NCBI GenBank assembly: GCA_014239955.1
Contig: JAAZXW010000021.1
Location: 33,160-97,159 of the forward strand
DNA: 64,000 nt
Reading direction: 5' to 3'
Origin: Methanobacteriota archaeon
GTDB lineage: Archaea > Thermoplasmatota > Poseidoniia > Poseidoniales > Thalassarchaeaceae
Shown here: piece by piece, positions 53,672 to 63,894 of the stretch
How positions within the stretch are numbered: position 1 is the first letter of the stretch
How the letters are laid out: each line of letters starts with the position of its first letter
The notes under the pieces: model-generated
What the model saw: only the letters and a program-made list of their open reading frames with translations
Database searches by the model: none
What the model was told of the DNA's origin: nothing
Translations under genes and position numbers: made by a program

Positions 53672-55441
53672 CTAGTCGGAGTAGAAGTATTCTCCAGATG
53701 ACTTCTGTTCGCGGTCCTTCCTACTCGAGGGTTTGTTTATCCTTGGTCTATGAGACTCTATGTCCCTCCGGAAGGTAACATCGGCATCGGAAAGGAACAG
53801 GTTCATCCCCTTTCGGAGAGAGAGTGGTCCCACTGCCTGGCCATGGTTGCCCCCCTCACCCTGGAAAACAAGTATCGAATCGCTGACGATATCTAGGAAA
53901 TATGTGTCATGATCGATCACCATTGCTGCCTTCTCATTGCTTTCCATTGTTCTTCTTATGGCCTTTGCTGCCTCCATTCGAGCGTTTGCGTCGAGATGTG
54001 CGCTTGGTTCGTCAAATAAGTACAAATCTGCTTCCTTACCTAGGCAGATCGCTATGCTAACAGCTTGAAGTTCCCCTCCAGAAAGTTTCGTAGCATGCAA
54101 ATCCAGCATCTTGTCAACTTGGAGAGCACGGGTGACTTGAGTGTGGAACTCACCCCCACGCCATTTACTTCCTAGTTCTGAATCAAGCCATTCTTGCACT
54201 GTCCCTTCGAAATCAGTTCTAACATGCTGGGGCTTGTATGAGACCTTGGCATCCATTGTGCACCAGCCCTCATCAGGGTCCATCTCACCTGCAATGATTT
54301 TGACCAACGTTGTCTTTCCCGTTGCATTCGGTCCTACTACGCCCACAACTTCGGCTGATTTCACTTCACCTTCCCCAGTCTTCAGGTTGAAGTCACCTAG
54401 TGTTTTCTCAATCGAGCCCCATTTTAGTACGGGAGCTCCTACCCCCTCGCCACGTGTGCGCCCCCTCAGGAATCGAATTGGCTTGTCTCTAATCCGGACA
54501 TTCTCCTCAGGTAGGAAACCATCCAAGTAGGCATTGATTGCAGTTCTGGTTGATCTAGGTGGGGTGAAAATTCCGTAAGCTGATCGCTCCCCATATATCA
54601 CATGGACCAAGTCGCATAGTACATCCAGTATTGCCAAGTCGTGCTCAACAACAAGCACTCTCTTTCCTCTCTCGGCCATATCCCTGACCACTCCCACCAT
54701 CCTCATCCTCTCATATATGTCCAAGTAGGAAGATGGCTCATCGAAGAAGTATACATCGGCTTCCTTCAGGAGGGTTGCACAGATGGCAACCCTCTGTAAT
54801 TCTCCACCGGATAGAGCATCCAACTTTCTATCTAAGATGTGGGAGATTCCCATGAGTCCGGAGTATTTCACAATCTCATCTCGATCGTCGACTCGGTCCA
54901 GCAGTTCATTGACTTCGCCTTCGAAAATCCGAGGAAGCCTATCGATGTACTGCGGCTTCACTGCTATGCTAACTTCTCCCTCTGACACCAGCCCCAGATA
55001 GTCTCTCAATTCCCCTCTTGGGAATGTGGTTATGACTTGCTCCCAATCGGGAGAAGGATTTTCCCAGTCTCCGAGATTGGGTCTGAATGTACCTGAAAGG
55101 AGGTTGATTGCGGTTGACTTACCGATACCATTCGGCCCAAGAATCCCGACAATCTGGTCTTGACGAGGAGAGGGGAGTCTGAAGAGTCTGAATGAGTTCT
55201 CCCCGTAGGAGTGAGTTAAATCGGTATCGAGCTCCTCGGGGAGATTGATGATTTTTACTGCTCCATCCGGGCAGTGCTTTGCCCTCGTGAAGCAAACTGG
55301 GCAGGCTGTCTCGAGAATCTTACATTTTGATCCCTCTACCTGTATGCACTCCCTATCGCACATTGCGGAGTACTTCTTCAGATAGGCAAATGCATTGCTG
55401 TTAGGCTTGCAGCGTTCCTCCAATAGAACTGCCACCCTCAT
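53672..55441 (-). CDS. ABCE1/Rli1 ribosome-recycling ATPase with degenerate Fe-S domain
   Basis: The 589-residue twin-ATPase splits ribosomes after termination. Both nucleotide domains are intact: Walker A GPNGIGKST (102-110) and GPNATGKTT, signatures LSGGELQR and LSGGELQAV, Walker B FFDEPSSYLD and LFDEPSAHLD. The N-terminal ferredoxin domain is not: the first motif C-x4-C-x3-C-x3-C reads Cys11, Asn16, Tyr20, Tyr24, and the second C-x2-C-x2-C-x3-C reads Cys47, Cys50, Arg53, Cys57. Four of eight ligands are gone, so neither canonical [4Fe-4S] cluster can form; extra cysteines at 28, 32 and 40 do not restore them. The ATG is standard. Confidence 0.95.
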   Translation of the reverse strand: MRVAVLLEERCKPNSNAFAYLKKYSAMCDRECIQVEGSKCKILETACPVCFTRAKHCPDGAVKIINLPEELDTDLTHSYGENSFRLFRLPSPRQDQIVGILGPNGIGKSTAINLLSGTFRPNLGDWENPSPDWEQVITTFPRGELRDYLGLVSEGEVSIAVKPQYIDRLPRIFEGEVNELLDRVDDRDEIVKYSGLMGISHILDRKLDALSGGELQRVAICATLLKEADVYFFDEPSSYLDIYERMRMVGVVRDMAERGKRVLVVEHDLAILDVLCDLVHVIYGERSAYGIFTPPRSTRTAINAYLDGFLPEENVRIRDKPIRFLRGRTRGEGVGAPVLKWGSIEKTLGDFNLKTGEGEVKSAEVVGVVGPNATGKTTLVKIIAGEMDPDEGWCTMDAKVSYKPQHVRTDFEGTVQEWLDSELGSKWRGGEFHTQVTRALQVDKMLDLHATKLSGGELQAVSIAICLGKEADLYLFDEPSAHLDANARMEAAKAIRRTMESNEKAAMVIDHDTYFLDIVSDSILVFQGEGGNHGQAVGPLSLRKGMNLFLSDADVTFRRDIESHRPRINKPSSRKDREQKSSGEYFYSD

Positions 55442-55507
55442 ACCTAACCCTCCTTACCATTGACTAATACATCTTCCATGCGTTAGATGACGCAAACTCG
55501 TTTACCA

Positions 55508-56758
55508 TCAGAATCCGAAGAATCGGTACCTCACGTACACGTATCCGGCAAGCAGAATCTTCTCGGTTTTGGAAAGTTGTATTCTCTCCGTGAAAACATC
55601 GCCATTCTTTTTGGAGATCTTATTCATAATTGACTGGTAGAATGAGGCCATTGCAGCGGGAGAATATCTAGCTGACTTATCCAGGTGGGAGAAGAGTTTG
55701 AATGCTCGCTGCCTATAGCCATCGGCCCTTTCCAAGTATTCCTTCACAAACGGCGACCAACCGGGATGGTTGAGCAAATCCCCCCCACTCTTGACGTCAT
55801 CCTCCGATATCCCCCATCGTGCCAAATCTTCCAAGGGAAGGTAAATCCGATCTCTCTGAGCATCTTCTGAGACATCCCTGATGATGTTGATTAGTTGCAT
55901 GAAGACTCCCCAAGACTCGGCGTACTCCTTCGCTTTGGGTTCGTCGTATCCGTATATCTCGATACATACAAGGCCGACTGTAGAAGCGACTCGGTAGCAG
56001 TATGAGTATAGCTCTTCGAAGGTCTGATATCGGTTCTTGTGGAAGTCGTTCTCCATCCCACTTATCATATCGTCTAGCAATAGCCTCTGAATTCCGTACT
56101 TCCTTACAGTATCCTTGAGGGCAATGAAAATGGGGTCGGTAGATGTGAAACCACCATATGCAGTAGAGAGTTTCTTTCGATAGTAAAACAATTGGGACAT
56201 CTTGTCGTTGTATGCCGATCTGTCTAGAACCGGCCCACCGGGACTCAGCCTTTCAATGTCTAACCTGTAACTTACAGATTCGGGGTCATCCGAGGAACCA
56301 CCTGGGAAGATATCTACAAAATCGCCATCGGCAATATCATCCGCCCTGCGGCAAAATGCGTAATACGCCATAATTGAACGACGCTTCTCTTCTGGCAGGT
56401 ACTTGAAAGAGTGATAGAAATTTCCTGCTTCCCTGCGAGTAAGTTCCTCGCAGAATTCGTATGAAGTCTCAATCATGTGTTCGGGAACTTCTGGCTCGGT
56501 CCAAATGGCAGCGTCAATGTGCTTGAAGGGGTCCAGCAATTCCCCTCTAGATCCGATTACCCCCATGAAGAGGGCGCTTTCTCGGACTGCCTCCAGAGCC
56601 GTAATGCTGATTGCTCTAGCGGCCTCCTTGGTGATGTCAACTGCAGCTCTGACGATGTCGATCTGATCTCCATCATGTCCCAATGGTTCTGAATTGAGGT
56701 GTTCGTCGAGCTCCGCATCGATGATGATCGCGCTGTCGGATTCGATACCCTGTGCCAT
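55508..56758 (-). CDS. Phytoene/squalene synthase family enzyme (CrtB-like)
   Basis: The 416-residue enzyme joins two prenyl diphosphates head to head. After an unusual 95-residue N-terminal extension come YAFCRRADDIADG (first Asp-rich motif), YSYCYRVASTVGLVCIEIYG and QLINIIRDVSEDAQRDRIYLP (second motif, DVSED), the CrtB/phytoene synthase pattern. Phytoene would feed carotenoid or retinal synthesis, and rhodopsins are known in marine group II, but no desaturase or rhodopsin gene is in this window. A second homologue lies 107 nt upstream on the same strand. Confidence 0.85.
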   Translation of the reverse strand: MAQGIESDSAIIIDAELDEHLNSEPLGHDGDQIDIVRAAVDITKEAARAISITALEAVRESALFMGVIGSRGELLDPFKHIDAAIWTEPEVPEHMIETSYEFCEELTRREAGNFYHSFKYLPEEKRRSIMAYYAFCRRADDIADGDFVDIFPGGSSDDPESVSYRLDIERLSPGGPVLDRSAYNDKMSQLFYYRKKLSTAYGGFTSTDPIFIALKDTVRKYGIQRLLLDDMISGMENDFHKNRYQTFEELYSYCYRVASTVGLVCIEIYGYDEPKAKEYAESWGVFMQLINIIRDVSEDAQRDRIYLPLEDLARWGISEDDVKSGGDLLNHPGWSPFVKEYLERADGYRQRAFKLFSHLDKSARYSPAAMASFYQSIMNKISKKNGDVFTERIQLSKTEKILLAGYVYVRYRFFGF

Positions 56759-56864
56759 GTAGTCTCAGAATTGGGCGAGGTCTTGGCCCACTTGAATGTC
56801 TCCCGAATGGGGTCGTGTATTGCATCGTTAGTTAGGACAAGGAAATTTAGCGACTTACTGACCA

Positions 56865-57866
56865 TCACTCGCTTAGGATCTTCTTGCTAGATCCTTTGAA
56901 TGGGACTGCGAAAACCACCCTCTTGATGACATCGTTTATTTCTGATCTATCAATCTTTATTCTGTTGCTAGGATCGAGAACATTTCTCCCCCTCAGCATA
57001 GATACCGTCCGCTTTCCGATTATTACTGGAAGCATGCAGGCACCTCTGAGACGGAACTGCGAATGGGGCAACATCTCGATGTACTGGATTGCTGAAGTCA
57101 GATATTCGTCGGTCAAATCCAGATATTCATTGTACAGGGGTCTGAATACATCCATGCTAGGAGGTTCCAGTAGATCTTTCGGAGTTATACCATGTTCTGC
57201 TAGTCTCCTACTTGGAATGTAGCACCGCCCCAATGACAAATCTGCTGGGATGTCCCTCAGGATGTTAATCATCTGAAGAGCCTTGCCGAATCTGACGCCC
57301 TTCTCGAAGAGTTCTGACTCTTTTTTTTCCTCTTTGAGGCTGAATAGGTGGTCGAGGGACATCCTAGTCCAGAATTCTCCGACGCTGCCAGCTACTCGGT
57401 AGGTGTAATCCTCCAGTTCTTCGTCACTCTCTAATGACAATATTGAGCTTTCATCGGACGAGAATCGCTGTAAGTCGAGAATCTGCCCGCCGATTATAAT
57501 CCCTAGGCAAAGACGAATTGATGTCTGATCCGATTCCGAGAAGTCTCCAATCTTGGATACGATTTCTTCTACTTTCTTTAGAAGTGAGGCTTCTGATTTG
57601 TTGCCTTGTGATTCTGCTATCGAAACCAAATCTGGTGATCTGTCGGTTAACCCCTGTGAGAATTCGTTGTATGACTCGAGTGCCTCCAAGAGTTCATCCG
57701 GCACTCCTGCTTCTGAGTCGGCGATTGTGTCCGAGGTCCTTGCTAGCATATACAGAAGGCTAACCTGGGGCCTAATCGCCTTGGGCAGCTCCTTGAGTGA
57801 GAGATAGAATGAGCGAGAGGTCCCCTCCAGAATCGAGTCCAATTCCGAGTTGAAGATGCCCGACAT
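56865..57866 (-). CDS. Squalene/phytoene synthase family enzyme (squalene synthase-like)
   Basis: This 333-residue protein is the second head-to-head prenyl synthase: TSRSFYLSLKELPKAIRPQVSLLYMLARTSDTIADSE holds the first Asp motif (DTIAD), YTYRVAGSVGEFWTRM the middle motif and ALQMINILRDIPADLSLGRCYIP the second (DIPAD). It has no N-terminal extension and looks more like squalene synthase or HpnD than CrtB. The ATG at 57866 follows an in-frame TTG at 57875. The pair suggests two different products, one C30 and one C40, but this is not proven. Confidence 0.82.
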   Translation of the reverse strand: MSGIFNSELDSILEGTSRSFYLSLKELPKAIRPQVSLLYMLARTSDTIADSEAGVPDELLEALESYNEFSQGLTDRSPDLVSIAESQGNKSEASLLKKVEEIVSKIGDFSESDQTSIRLCLGIIIGGQILDLQRFSSDESSILSLESDEELEDYTYRVAGSVGEFWTRMSLDHLFSLKEEKKESELFEKGVRFGKALQMINILRDIPADLSLGRCYIPSRRLAEHGITPKDLLEPPSMDVFRPLYNEYLDLTDEYLTSAIQYIEMLPHSQFRLRGACMLPVIIGKRTVSMLRGRNVLDPSNRIKIDRSEINDVIKRVVFAVPFKGSSKKILSE

Positions 57867-57901
57867 GGATACCAACTAAGTCTCGCTGGGCGCCCCTGTT
57901 C

Positions 57902-58831
57902 CTAAGACTCTCGCAGGCCCGCTTCAACCAATGCAGATACCAGTGCCTCGCCAATCTTTGATGGATCGCGAGCGATGTGAATGCCCGCATCCTCGAATGC
58001 TGCGAACTTCTCCTCGGCCGTACCCTTTCCTCCTGAAATGATTGCTCCTGCATGGCCCATCCTCTTCCCGGGTGGAGCAGTGGCTCCAGCTACAAATCCA
58101 ACAATTGGCTTGGAGAAGTTATCCTTAGACCATTCTGCTGCTTCCTCTTCCGCCGTACCGCCTATCTCACCAATCATCACAACTGCCTTGGTATCGGGGT
58201 CTTTCTGGAATGCTTGTAGGCAGTCGATAAACCCGGTCCCGTTAACTGGATCACCTCCGATTCCGACGCAGGTAGTTTGACCTTCTCCTACACTCATGGT
58301 TTGAGCAACGGCCTCGTAAGTCAGGGTGCCAGACTTGGAAATGATGCCGATCCTACCTTTTGCATGGATATAACCGGGCATTATTCCTATCTTGCAACCA
58401 CCATCAACACTGGGGGAGATTATCCCGGGGCAATTTGGGCCAATTAGCCTCACTCCCTGTCTTTTTTCCAAGTGTGACACTACCTTTACCATGTCCAGAG
58501 TTGGAATTCCCTCGGTGATGCACACGATTAGGCCGCCTCCGTTCAATTCGTAGAATGAGTCCGCGGCCTCAATTATTGCTGGAGCCGCGAATCGGGCTGG
58601 CACGTAGATTACACTCGCCTCAGCCCCAGTCGAGGAAATTGCTTCTGACATCGTATCGAAAACTGGGACTGACCTCCCGGGTAGCTCTACGAGCTGTCCT
58701 CCCTTGCCAGGAGTCACGCCACCAACAATGTCGGTCCCGTATTCGACCATTCGGGTCCCATGGAATGTTCCCTGGCTACCGGTGATTCCCTGTATCAGAA
58801 CCTTGGTCTGCTCATTTATCCAAATGCTCAT
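57902..58831 (-). CDS. sucD: Succinyl-CoA synthetase (ADP/GDP-forming), alpha subunit
   Basis: The 309-residue subunit carries the CoA site and the phosphohistidine. [14 protein letters not shown] at the start, [38 protein letters not shown] and the phospho-histidine motif RMGHAGAII are all present. Its ATG overlaps the sucC stop (ATGA), so the subunits are made together. It performs substrate-level phosphorylation in the citric acid cycle. Length is a little over the usual 290. Confidence 0.96.
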   Translation of the reverse strand: MSIWINEQTKVLIQGITGSQGTFHGTRMVEYGTDIVGGVTPGKGGQLVELPGRSVPVFDTMSEAISSTGAEASVIYVPARFAAPAIIEAADSFYELNGGGLIVCITEGIPTLDMVKVVSHLEKRQGVRLIGPNCPGIISPSVDGGCKIGIMPGYIHAKGRIGIISKSGTLTYEAVAQTMSVGEGQTTCVGIGGDPVNGTGFIDCLQAFQKDPDTKAVVMIGEIGGTAEEEAAEWSKDNFSKPIVGFVAGATAPPGKRMGHAGAIISGGKGTAEEKFAAFEDAGIHIARDPSKIGEALVSALVEAGLRES

Positions 58832-60039
58832 GACGACCCCCCTTCGATCGTGTTGACTATTGCTTCGCCCGCGTCTCCAAGCGTGCTAACAGTGATTACA
58901 TCGAGTTCTGATTCTTCCAGAACCTTCCTGCCTTCCTCGTGATTTGTGCCCGAGAACCTGACTACCAGGGGAATCTGTAGGCCAGTCTCCTCCGAGGCTT
59001 CGATTATGCTCCTAGCAACCATGTCACATCGGATTATCCCCCCGAATATGTTGACCAGAATTCCTTCTAAACGAGAATCCTCCAGTATTATCCCGAATGC
59101 CGCAGTGATAGATTCGCTATCAGCACCGCCTCCGATATCGAGGAAATTTGCTGGCTCTCCTCCGTACAACTTGATCACATCCATTGTAGCCATTGCCAAA
59201 CCAGCACCATTGACCAAGCAACCGATGTTGCCCTCCAACTCGACATATGATAGGCCATGCTCATGCGCCCTTACTTCCACATCTGACTCTTCTGAGATGT
59301 CCCGGAGATCGTCCCACCATGGATGCCTGAATGCGGCATTGTCATCGAAACTGACCTTGGCATCCAAGGCCACCATAGACCCCTCTCCAGTTCTGACAAG
59401 CGGATTAATTTCGATCATCGAACAATCCTTTTCGACGAACAGAGATGACAGGTTTCCAATCATTTCCAAGAATGAGCTGTGAGAACCCCCCGAGAGCCCC
59501 AGAGAGGATCCAAGAGCACCGGCGACCTCTTCATCCAGACCCTCCGATGGATCGAACCATGCTTTGTGGATAGCTTCGGGCGAAGTCTCCGCGACCTCTT
59601 CTATATCCACGCCACCCTCGGTTGATCCCATGATTAGGATGGAGTCCCTCTCCCTGTCCACAAGCAATGCCAGATAGTACTCGTGAGCTATGTCACAACC
59701 TGCTTCCACATACAAGTTACTGACCATCTTCCCAGAAGGACCGGTCTGCTTGGTAACAAGCCTGTGACCCAGGATATTTGAGGCGAAATCTCCGACTTCG
59801 TCCCTGGAGAAGGCCACCTTCACCCCTCCCTGCATTACCAAGTCTCCAGAGTCAGGGCAGAACAAGTCCCCCTTGCCCCTCCCTCCAGCATGGATCTGGC
59901 TTTTTACTGCGACAACATCTGAGCCAAGGGAGTCGTAGGCAGATAGTGCCTGATCGACGGTCGTACAGTGAAATCCCTGCTGTACTAACACGCCTGACTC
60001 CCTGAACATGGCCTTTGCCTGATACTCGTGAATATTCAT
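58828..60039 (-). CDS. sucC: Succinyl-CoA synthetase, beta subunit
   Basis: The 403-residue ATP-grasp subunit starts [17 protein letters not shown], shows [37 protein letters not shown] and the C-terminal [15 protein letters not shown] with [16 protein letters not shown], all standard. A frame opens 12 bases earlier at 60051, but MNIHEYQAK is the family start. It is divergent from the nucleotidyltransferase gene, with about 100 bases between. Which nucleotide it uses, ADP or GDP, is not clear by eye. Confidence 0.96.
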   Translation of the reverse strand: MNIHEYQAKAMFRESGVLVQQGFHCTTVDQALSAYDSLGSDVVAVKSQIHAGGRGKGDLFCPDSGDLVMQGGVKVAFSRDEVGDFASNILGHRLVTKQTGPSGKMVSNLYVEAGCDIAHEYYLALLVDRERDSILIMGSTEGGVDIEEVAETSPEAIHKAWFDPSEGLDEEVAGALGSSLGLSGGSHSSFLEMIGNLSSLFVEKDCSMIEINPLVRTGEGSMVALDAKVSFDDNAAFRHPWWDDLRDISEESDVEVRAHEHGLSYVELEGNIGCLVNGAGLAMATMDVIKLYGGEPANFLDIGGGADSESITAAFGIILEDSRLEGILVNIFGGIIRCDMVARSIIEASEETGLQIPLVVRFSGTNHEEGRKVLEESELDVITVSTLGDAGEAIVNTIEGGSS

Positions 60040-60138
60040 TGGCCGCCCCAACCGAGGTGTGCCCTTGAAGGATGCGGCGGCTCATTTTCCGAAGAAAAAT
60101 CGCGAAGCGATGAAAGGCAGGATGGTGCTGGGAGTGAC

Positions 60139-61095
60139 ATGGACGTAATCGTTCTAGCAGGGGGGTTCGGGACTAGGCTCAGGCCATGGACCGAAAGCAT
60201 TCCAAAACCGCTTCTCCCGATTTTGGATAAATCAATGATAGAGCACGTGGTAGAGGTCCTCCCGGAATCCCAGGTCGACAGGGTCCTAATTGCTGCTGGA
60301 TATGGCATCGAGAAGATGCGAACTCACTTCGCTAACATCCCACTCCCCTATGAAGTGGAAATTATCGAAGAGACCGAACCTCTTGGCACGGGCGGTGCTA
60401 TTGCGAACTGCAGGGATCATCTCTCTGGTGGCACTTTCTGCGTAATTAATGGAGATCTAATCACTAGCCTGAGAGTCGAGGAGATGCTAGATTTCCACCG
60501 AAGCAACGGAGGGATTGGAACCATTTCGCTCTGGGAAGTAGAAGACCCATCACGTTTCGGTGTCGCTGACTACAGGCCAGAAACTGGCAAGATTATGAGA
60601 TTCCAAGAGAAGCCTCCGATCGAGGAGGCGTTCTCCAACCTCATTAATGCGGGAACTTACATTTTAGAACCGGGGATCTTCGAGTTAATGCCAAATGGTG
60701 CTCACAGCATCGAGAGGGACATCTACGAGGATCTAGCGGAAACGGGTGGTCTAAACGGATTCCCCTTCGATGGTTGGTTCGTAGATGCGGGAACCCCTCG
60801 TTCCTTCGTTGAGGCAACTAAGGTTTGTATCTCCGAAGGTAGGTTCTCCAGCGGTTCGGTAAGTGGTGACTCTTGGTTCGGGAAAGATTCGAAGAACTTG
60901 GGTGTGGTTACTGGGAGTTCGGTGGGCTCTATGTCCATCGTTGGAGAGGGTTCCGCTATCTCCGACTCTGTCATCCTAGATGGAGTAGAAGTCGGTGCAG
61001 GAAGTAAACTGAATGATTGCTTGGTTGGCAAGGGAGCAAGGATACCCGAGGGCACTATTATGGCTGGTGAAATTGTTGGCCACTATGTCCAATAA
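60139..61095 (+). CDS. Sugar-1-phosphate nucleotidyltransferase
   Basis: The 318-residue protein has the N-terminal pyrophosphorylase loop VIVLAGGFGTRLRPWTESIPKPLLPI, ETEPLGTGGAIANCRDHL, the metal aspartate in FCVINGDLI, FQEKPP and a YILEPGIFELMP region, then a short left-handed beta helix (SMSIVGEGSAISDSVILDGVEVG). It activates a sugar 1-phosphate (mannose or glucose) for glycan synthesis; the base is unclear. An earlier in-frame start at 60028 would overlap sucC, and GGGAGTGA before the ATG at 60139 settles the choice. The helicase gene follows after 12 nt. Confidence 0.9.
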   Translation: MDVIVLAGGFGTRLRPWTESIPKPLLPILDKSMIEHVVEVLPESQVDRVLIAAGYGIEKMRTHFANIPLPYEVEIIEETEPLGTGGAIANCRDHLSGGTFCVINGDLITSLRVEEMLDFHRSNGGIGTISLWEVEDPSRFGVADYRPETGKIMRFQEKPPIEEAFSNLINAGTYILEPGIFELMPNGAHSIERDIYEDLAETGGLNGFPFDGWFVDAGTPRSFVEATKVCISEGRFSSGSVSGDSWFGKDSKNLGVVTGSSVGSMSIVGEGSAISDSVILDGVEVGAGSKLNDCLVGKGARIPEGTIMAGEIVGHYVQ

Positions 61096-61107
61096 GGGTG
61101 ATTTAGT

Positions 61108-63894
61108 ATGGCTGAAGACTTCGGCGAAATCAGTTTCTCTGGAACTCTGAGGCCATCACAAGTCGCTTCATCGAGCATCATCAAGAAAGACCTGGCAGAA
61201 GGTTCCAAGGAGCTTCTCATCGTAGCCCCGCCGGGCTCTGGTAAGACTGTTCTAGGACTATACGTATGGTCCGACCTAGTCAGGAAACCCACACTCGTTC
61301 TCAGTCCAAACTCGGCAATTCAGGCGCAATGGGTCGAGAGGGCGAAGGAGCTCTTCCACCTAGATGGGAGGGAATCAGAGATTGGCACTGACCCTAAGAA
61401 TCCTGGAATCCTGACTTCGCTAACGTACCAGTCGGTAACCCTGCCCAAGAGAGGAGGGGAAAATCTGGACGAGTCAGCACTGGAGATGTGGATTTCGAAA
61501 CTGATGACTCCCTCCGACTCCGGAGTGATAGAGGCGGACGATATGGAGAGCGCCATGGCATGGATCAATGATCTCGAGCAGAAGAACCCTGAGCATCACG
61601 CAGAGACCATGGGGCACTATCGGAAGAAGGTGAGAGATTCTCTGGCTGATCACGGCAATGCGCTATGGGTCCTTCACGAGTCAGCTAGGGAGAATTTGAT
61701 GAAGCTCGCCGATGTTGGAGTGGGGCTGATCATTCTCGACGAGTGCCATCACCTAATGGATCACTGGGGCAAGGTGCTCATTGAGGCGAGGGAATTCCTC
61801 GGCAATCCGATCATCCTAGGGCTTACTGCGACCCCTCCAGAAGAGGGTGATGCCCCTTCAATAGGAAGGTATCTGGAACTCTTCGGAGAAGTGGACTACG
61901 AGGTCCCAGTACCCGCATTGGTCAGGGATAGCAACCTTTCCCCATATCAGGACCTGGCTTACTTCGTCCGTCCATCCTCTGATGAGTTGAGCTACATTGC
62001 GAATGTGGATCAAGACTTCGAATCATTGGTCAAGTCTCTTAGAAGAGGGCCTGATGATGTTAGTGGCAGGGTCCCTCGTCTTGAGGTCTGGCTGGCAAGG
62101 GTTCTGGACGAGCTGTCACTGCCGGGCCGTAAGGCCAAGGACTGGAATTCATTCAGGCGAAGCGACCCGTCTCTGGCGGATGCGGCTAGGGGATATCTGA
62201 CATCTGGAGGTCTGAGCCTACCAGATGGAGTCCCAATTCCATCTCCAGAGTTGGTCGCTGCGGGGAACAGCATGGACACGCTAATCACGCTACTCGATCG
62301 ATACATCAGGAACGGTCTGATGAGGTCGGAGAGCAAAGAGGACCATGCTCTTGCTGAGGATGCGAAGAAGAAGCTCAGGATGCTCGGAATCCAGATTACC
62401 AAAGGAGGAGCTAGAGCCTGTGCCTCACCGGTTGGGAGGGTAATGGCATATGGTTCCGCGAAGTACGATGCGCTCCGAGACATCCTGCAATCGGAGATGC
62501 AGGCGCTGGGTCCCGAAATCAGGGCAGTGATAGTCACCGACTTCGAGAAGACGTCGGCCACGGCACTTGTCGAAGGGGTCCTGGACAAAGAGGCGGGCGG
62601 CGCGGTCGCAGCATACAGGGCGGTCCTCGGGAGCGAGGCCACTGACAGACTGGATCCCGTGCTAATGACGGGGACGACGGTGCTAGTCGACGACGACCTG
62701 TTGGAGAGGATCTTCCCTAGATTCGAGCAATGGGTGGAGTCAAGGGGCCTGGAAATCAAATTCGACTATGTCGAGAAAGGGGGTTACTTCGAGATCAAGG
62801 GCAAGGGCAAGGACTGGTTGCCTCGCTACTACACGATGATGATCACGGAGATGTTCCAGGAGGGGGTGACGAAATGCCTCGTGGGAACAAGGGGGCTACT
62901 GGGAGAGGGATGGGATGCCAGCAGGATCAACGTTCTCGTTGACCTGACCACAGTCACGACCAGCATGAGCATCAACCAACTCAGAGGGAGGTCTTTCAGG
63001 CTGGACAAGCATTGGCCGGAGAAGGTTGCAAACAACTGGGACATCGTTTGCCTGGCTGACGAGTTCAAGAAGGGTTTCGACGACTACCTGCGATTCAAGA
63101 GGAAGCACAAGCAGCTCTACGGGGTCTGTGATGATGGTGCAATAGAGAAGGGGGTAGGCCACGTCCACGCCGCCTTCACCGAGGCTCGTCCGGAGGGGGT
63201 CTCCGAGGCGATGGACGTTTTCAACGAGGAGATGCTGATGAGATCCAGGAATCGAGGGCGTACCCGAGACCTATGGGGCATCGGCGAGGCCTTCAGCGCG
63301 GTTCCCAGGGAAGCAATAGAGATCAAAGGAAGTGGGCTTGGAGGTGGTTTCCCCCCGACAAGCAGGATCGGGATGGCCCAATGGTCCGATGAGTCACTTG
63401 TCCTGGCGATTGCGGACGCGGTCGCCTCCTCGCTGCAGGCCCTGGGACACATCGGGTTCGACGTCAAGGTTGGAGGTGGCAGCAGAGGCGGGGGCTGGAT
63501 GAGGACCTACCTGGAGGAGGCATCGGAAGAAGAGTCGGCCATCTTCGCAGAGGCCATGGAGGAGGTGCTCGGACCTCTGGAGAATCCGAGGTACGTCATA
63601 CAGCGGGAGGTCAAGGTGGTGAGCGAGACTTGGCTAAGCGACTTGCTCCCAGAGATTGTTGGCAAGTACTTCAGGAGGAAGAAGAACGTCCTTTCGATGT
63701 TCCACGCAGTCCCCAGAGAACTTTGTCGGAATCTGGAGGATGCGAAGGTCTTCGAACGGCAGTGGAACTGGAAGGTGAGTCCGGGTGAGGTCCAGTACGG
63801 GCACAGCAGGAGCGGAAAGGAGATGATTGGCGAGATAAAGCGAGCGGGCCTTTCCCCCGGATCCTCGACCCACAAGAAGAGCGTTTTCCTCTGA
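61108..63894 (+). CDS. Large SF2 (DEAD/DECH) helicase-like ATPase
   Basis: A 928-residue protein with a complete superfamily 2 motor: Walker A APPGSGKT (40-47), motif Ia LVLSPNSAIQAQW, motif II DECHH (from Asp211), motif III ILGLTATPP, a long inserted helical segment (about residues 270-450), then GTRGLLGEGWDAS and motif VI QLRGRSFR near residue 625. The C-terminal 250 residues hold an unassigned, partly basic domain. It is probably a DNA or RNA helicase/translocase for repair or RNA metabolism. By eye the last 1.5 kb is more GC-rich than the rest of the window. GGGTGAT precedes the ATG. Confidence 0.85.
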   Translation: MAEDFGEISFSGTLRPSQVASSSIIKKDLAEGSKELLIVAPPGSGKTVLGLYVWSDLVRKPTLVLSPNSAIQAQWVERAKELFHLDGRESEIGTDPKNPGILTSLTYQSVTLPKRGGENLDESALEMWISKLMTPSDSGVIEADDMESAMAWINDLEQKNPEHHAETMGHYRKKVRDSLADHGNALWVLHESARENLMKLADVGVGLIILDECHHLMDHWGKVLIEAREFLGNPIILGLTATPPEEGDAPSIGRYLELFGEVDYEVPVPALVRDSNLSPYQDLAYFVRPSSDELSYIANVDQDFESLVKSLRRGPDDVSGRVPRLEVWLARVLDELSLPGRKAKDWNSFRRSDPSLADAARGYLTSGGLSLPDGVPIPSPELVAAGNSMDTLITLLDRYIRNGLMRSESKEDHALAEDAKKKLRMLGIQITKGGARACASPVGRVMAYGSAKYDALRDILQSEMQALGPEIRAVIVTDFEKTSATALVEGVLDKEAGGAVAAYRAVLGSEATDRLDPVLMTGTTVLVDDDLLERIFPRFEQWVESRGLEIKFDYVEKGGYFEIKGKGKDWLPRYYTMMITEMFQEGVTKCLVGTRGLLGEGWDASRINVLVDLTTVTTSMSINQLRGRSFRLDKHWPEKVANNWDIVCLADEFKKGFDDYLRFKRKHKQLYGVCDDGAIEKGVGHVHAAFTEARPEGVSEAMDVFNEEMLMRSRNRGRTRDLWGIGEAFSAVPREAIEIKGSGLGGGFPPTSRIGMAQWSDESLVLAIADAVASSLQALGHIGFDVKVGGGSRGGGWMRTYLEEASEEESAIFAEAMEEVLGPLENPRYVIQREVKVVSETWLSDLLPEIVGKYFRRKKNVLSMFHAVPRELCRNLEDAKVFERQWNWKVSPGEVQYGHSRSGKEMIGEIKRAGLSPGSSTHKKSVFL

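Noticed and set aside
62010-62759. 249-codon open frame antisense to the helicase gene
   Set aside because: Ser-rich antisense shadow in a GC-richer gene; the plus-strand helicase motifs are complete.
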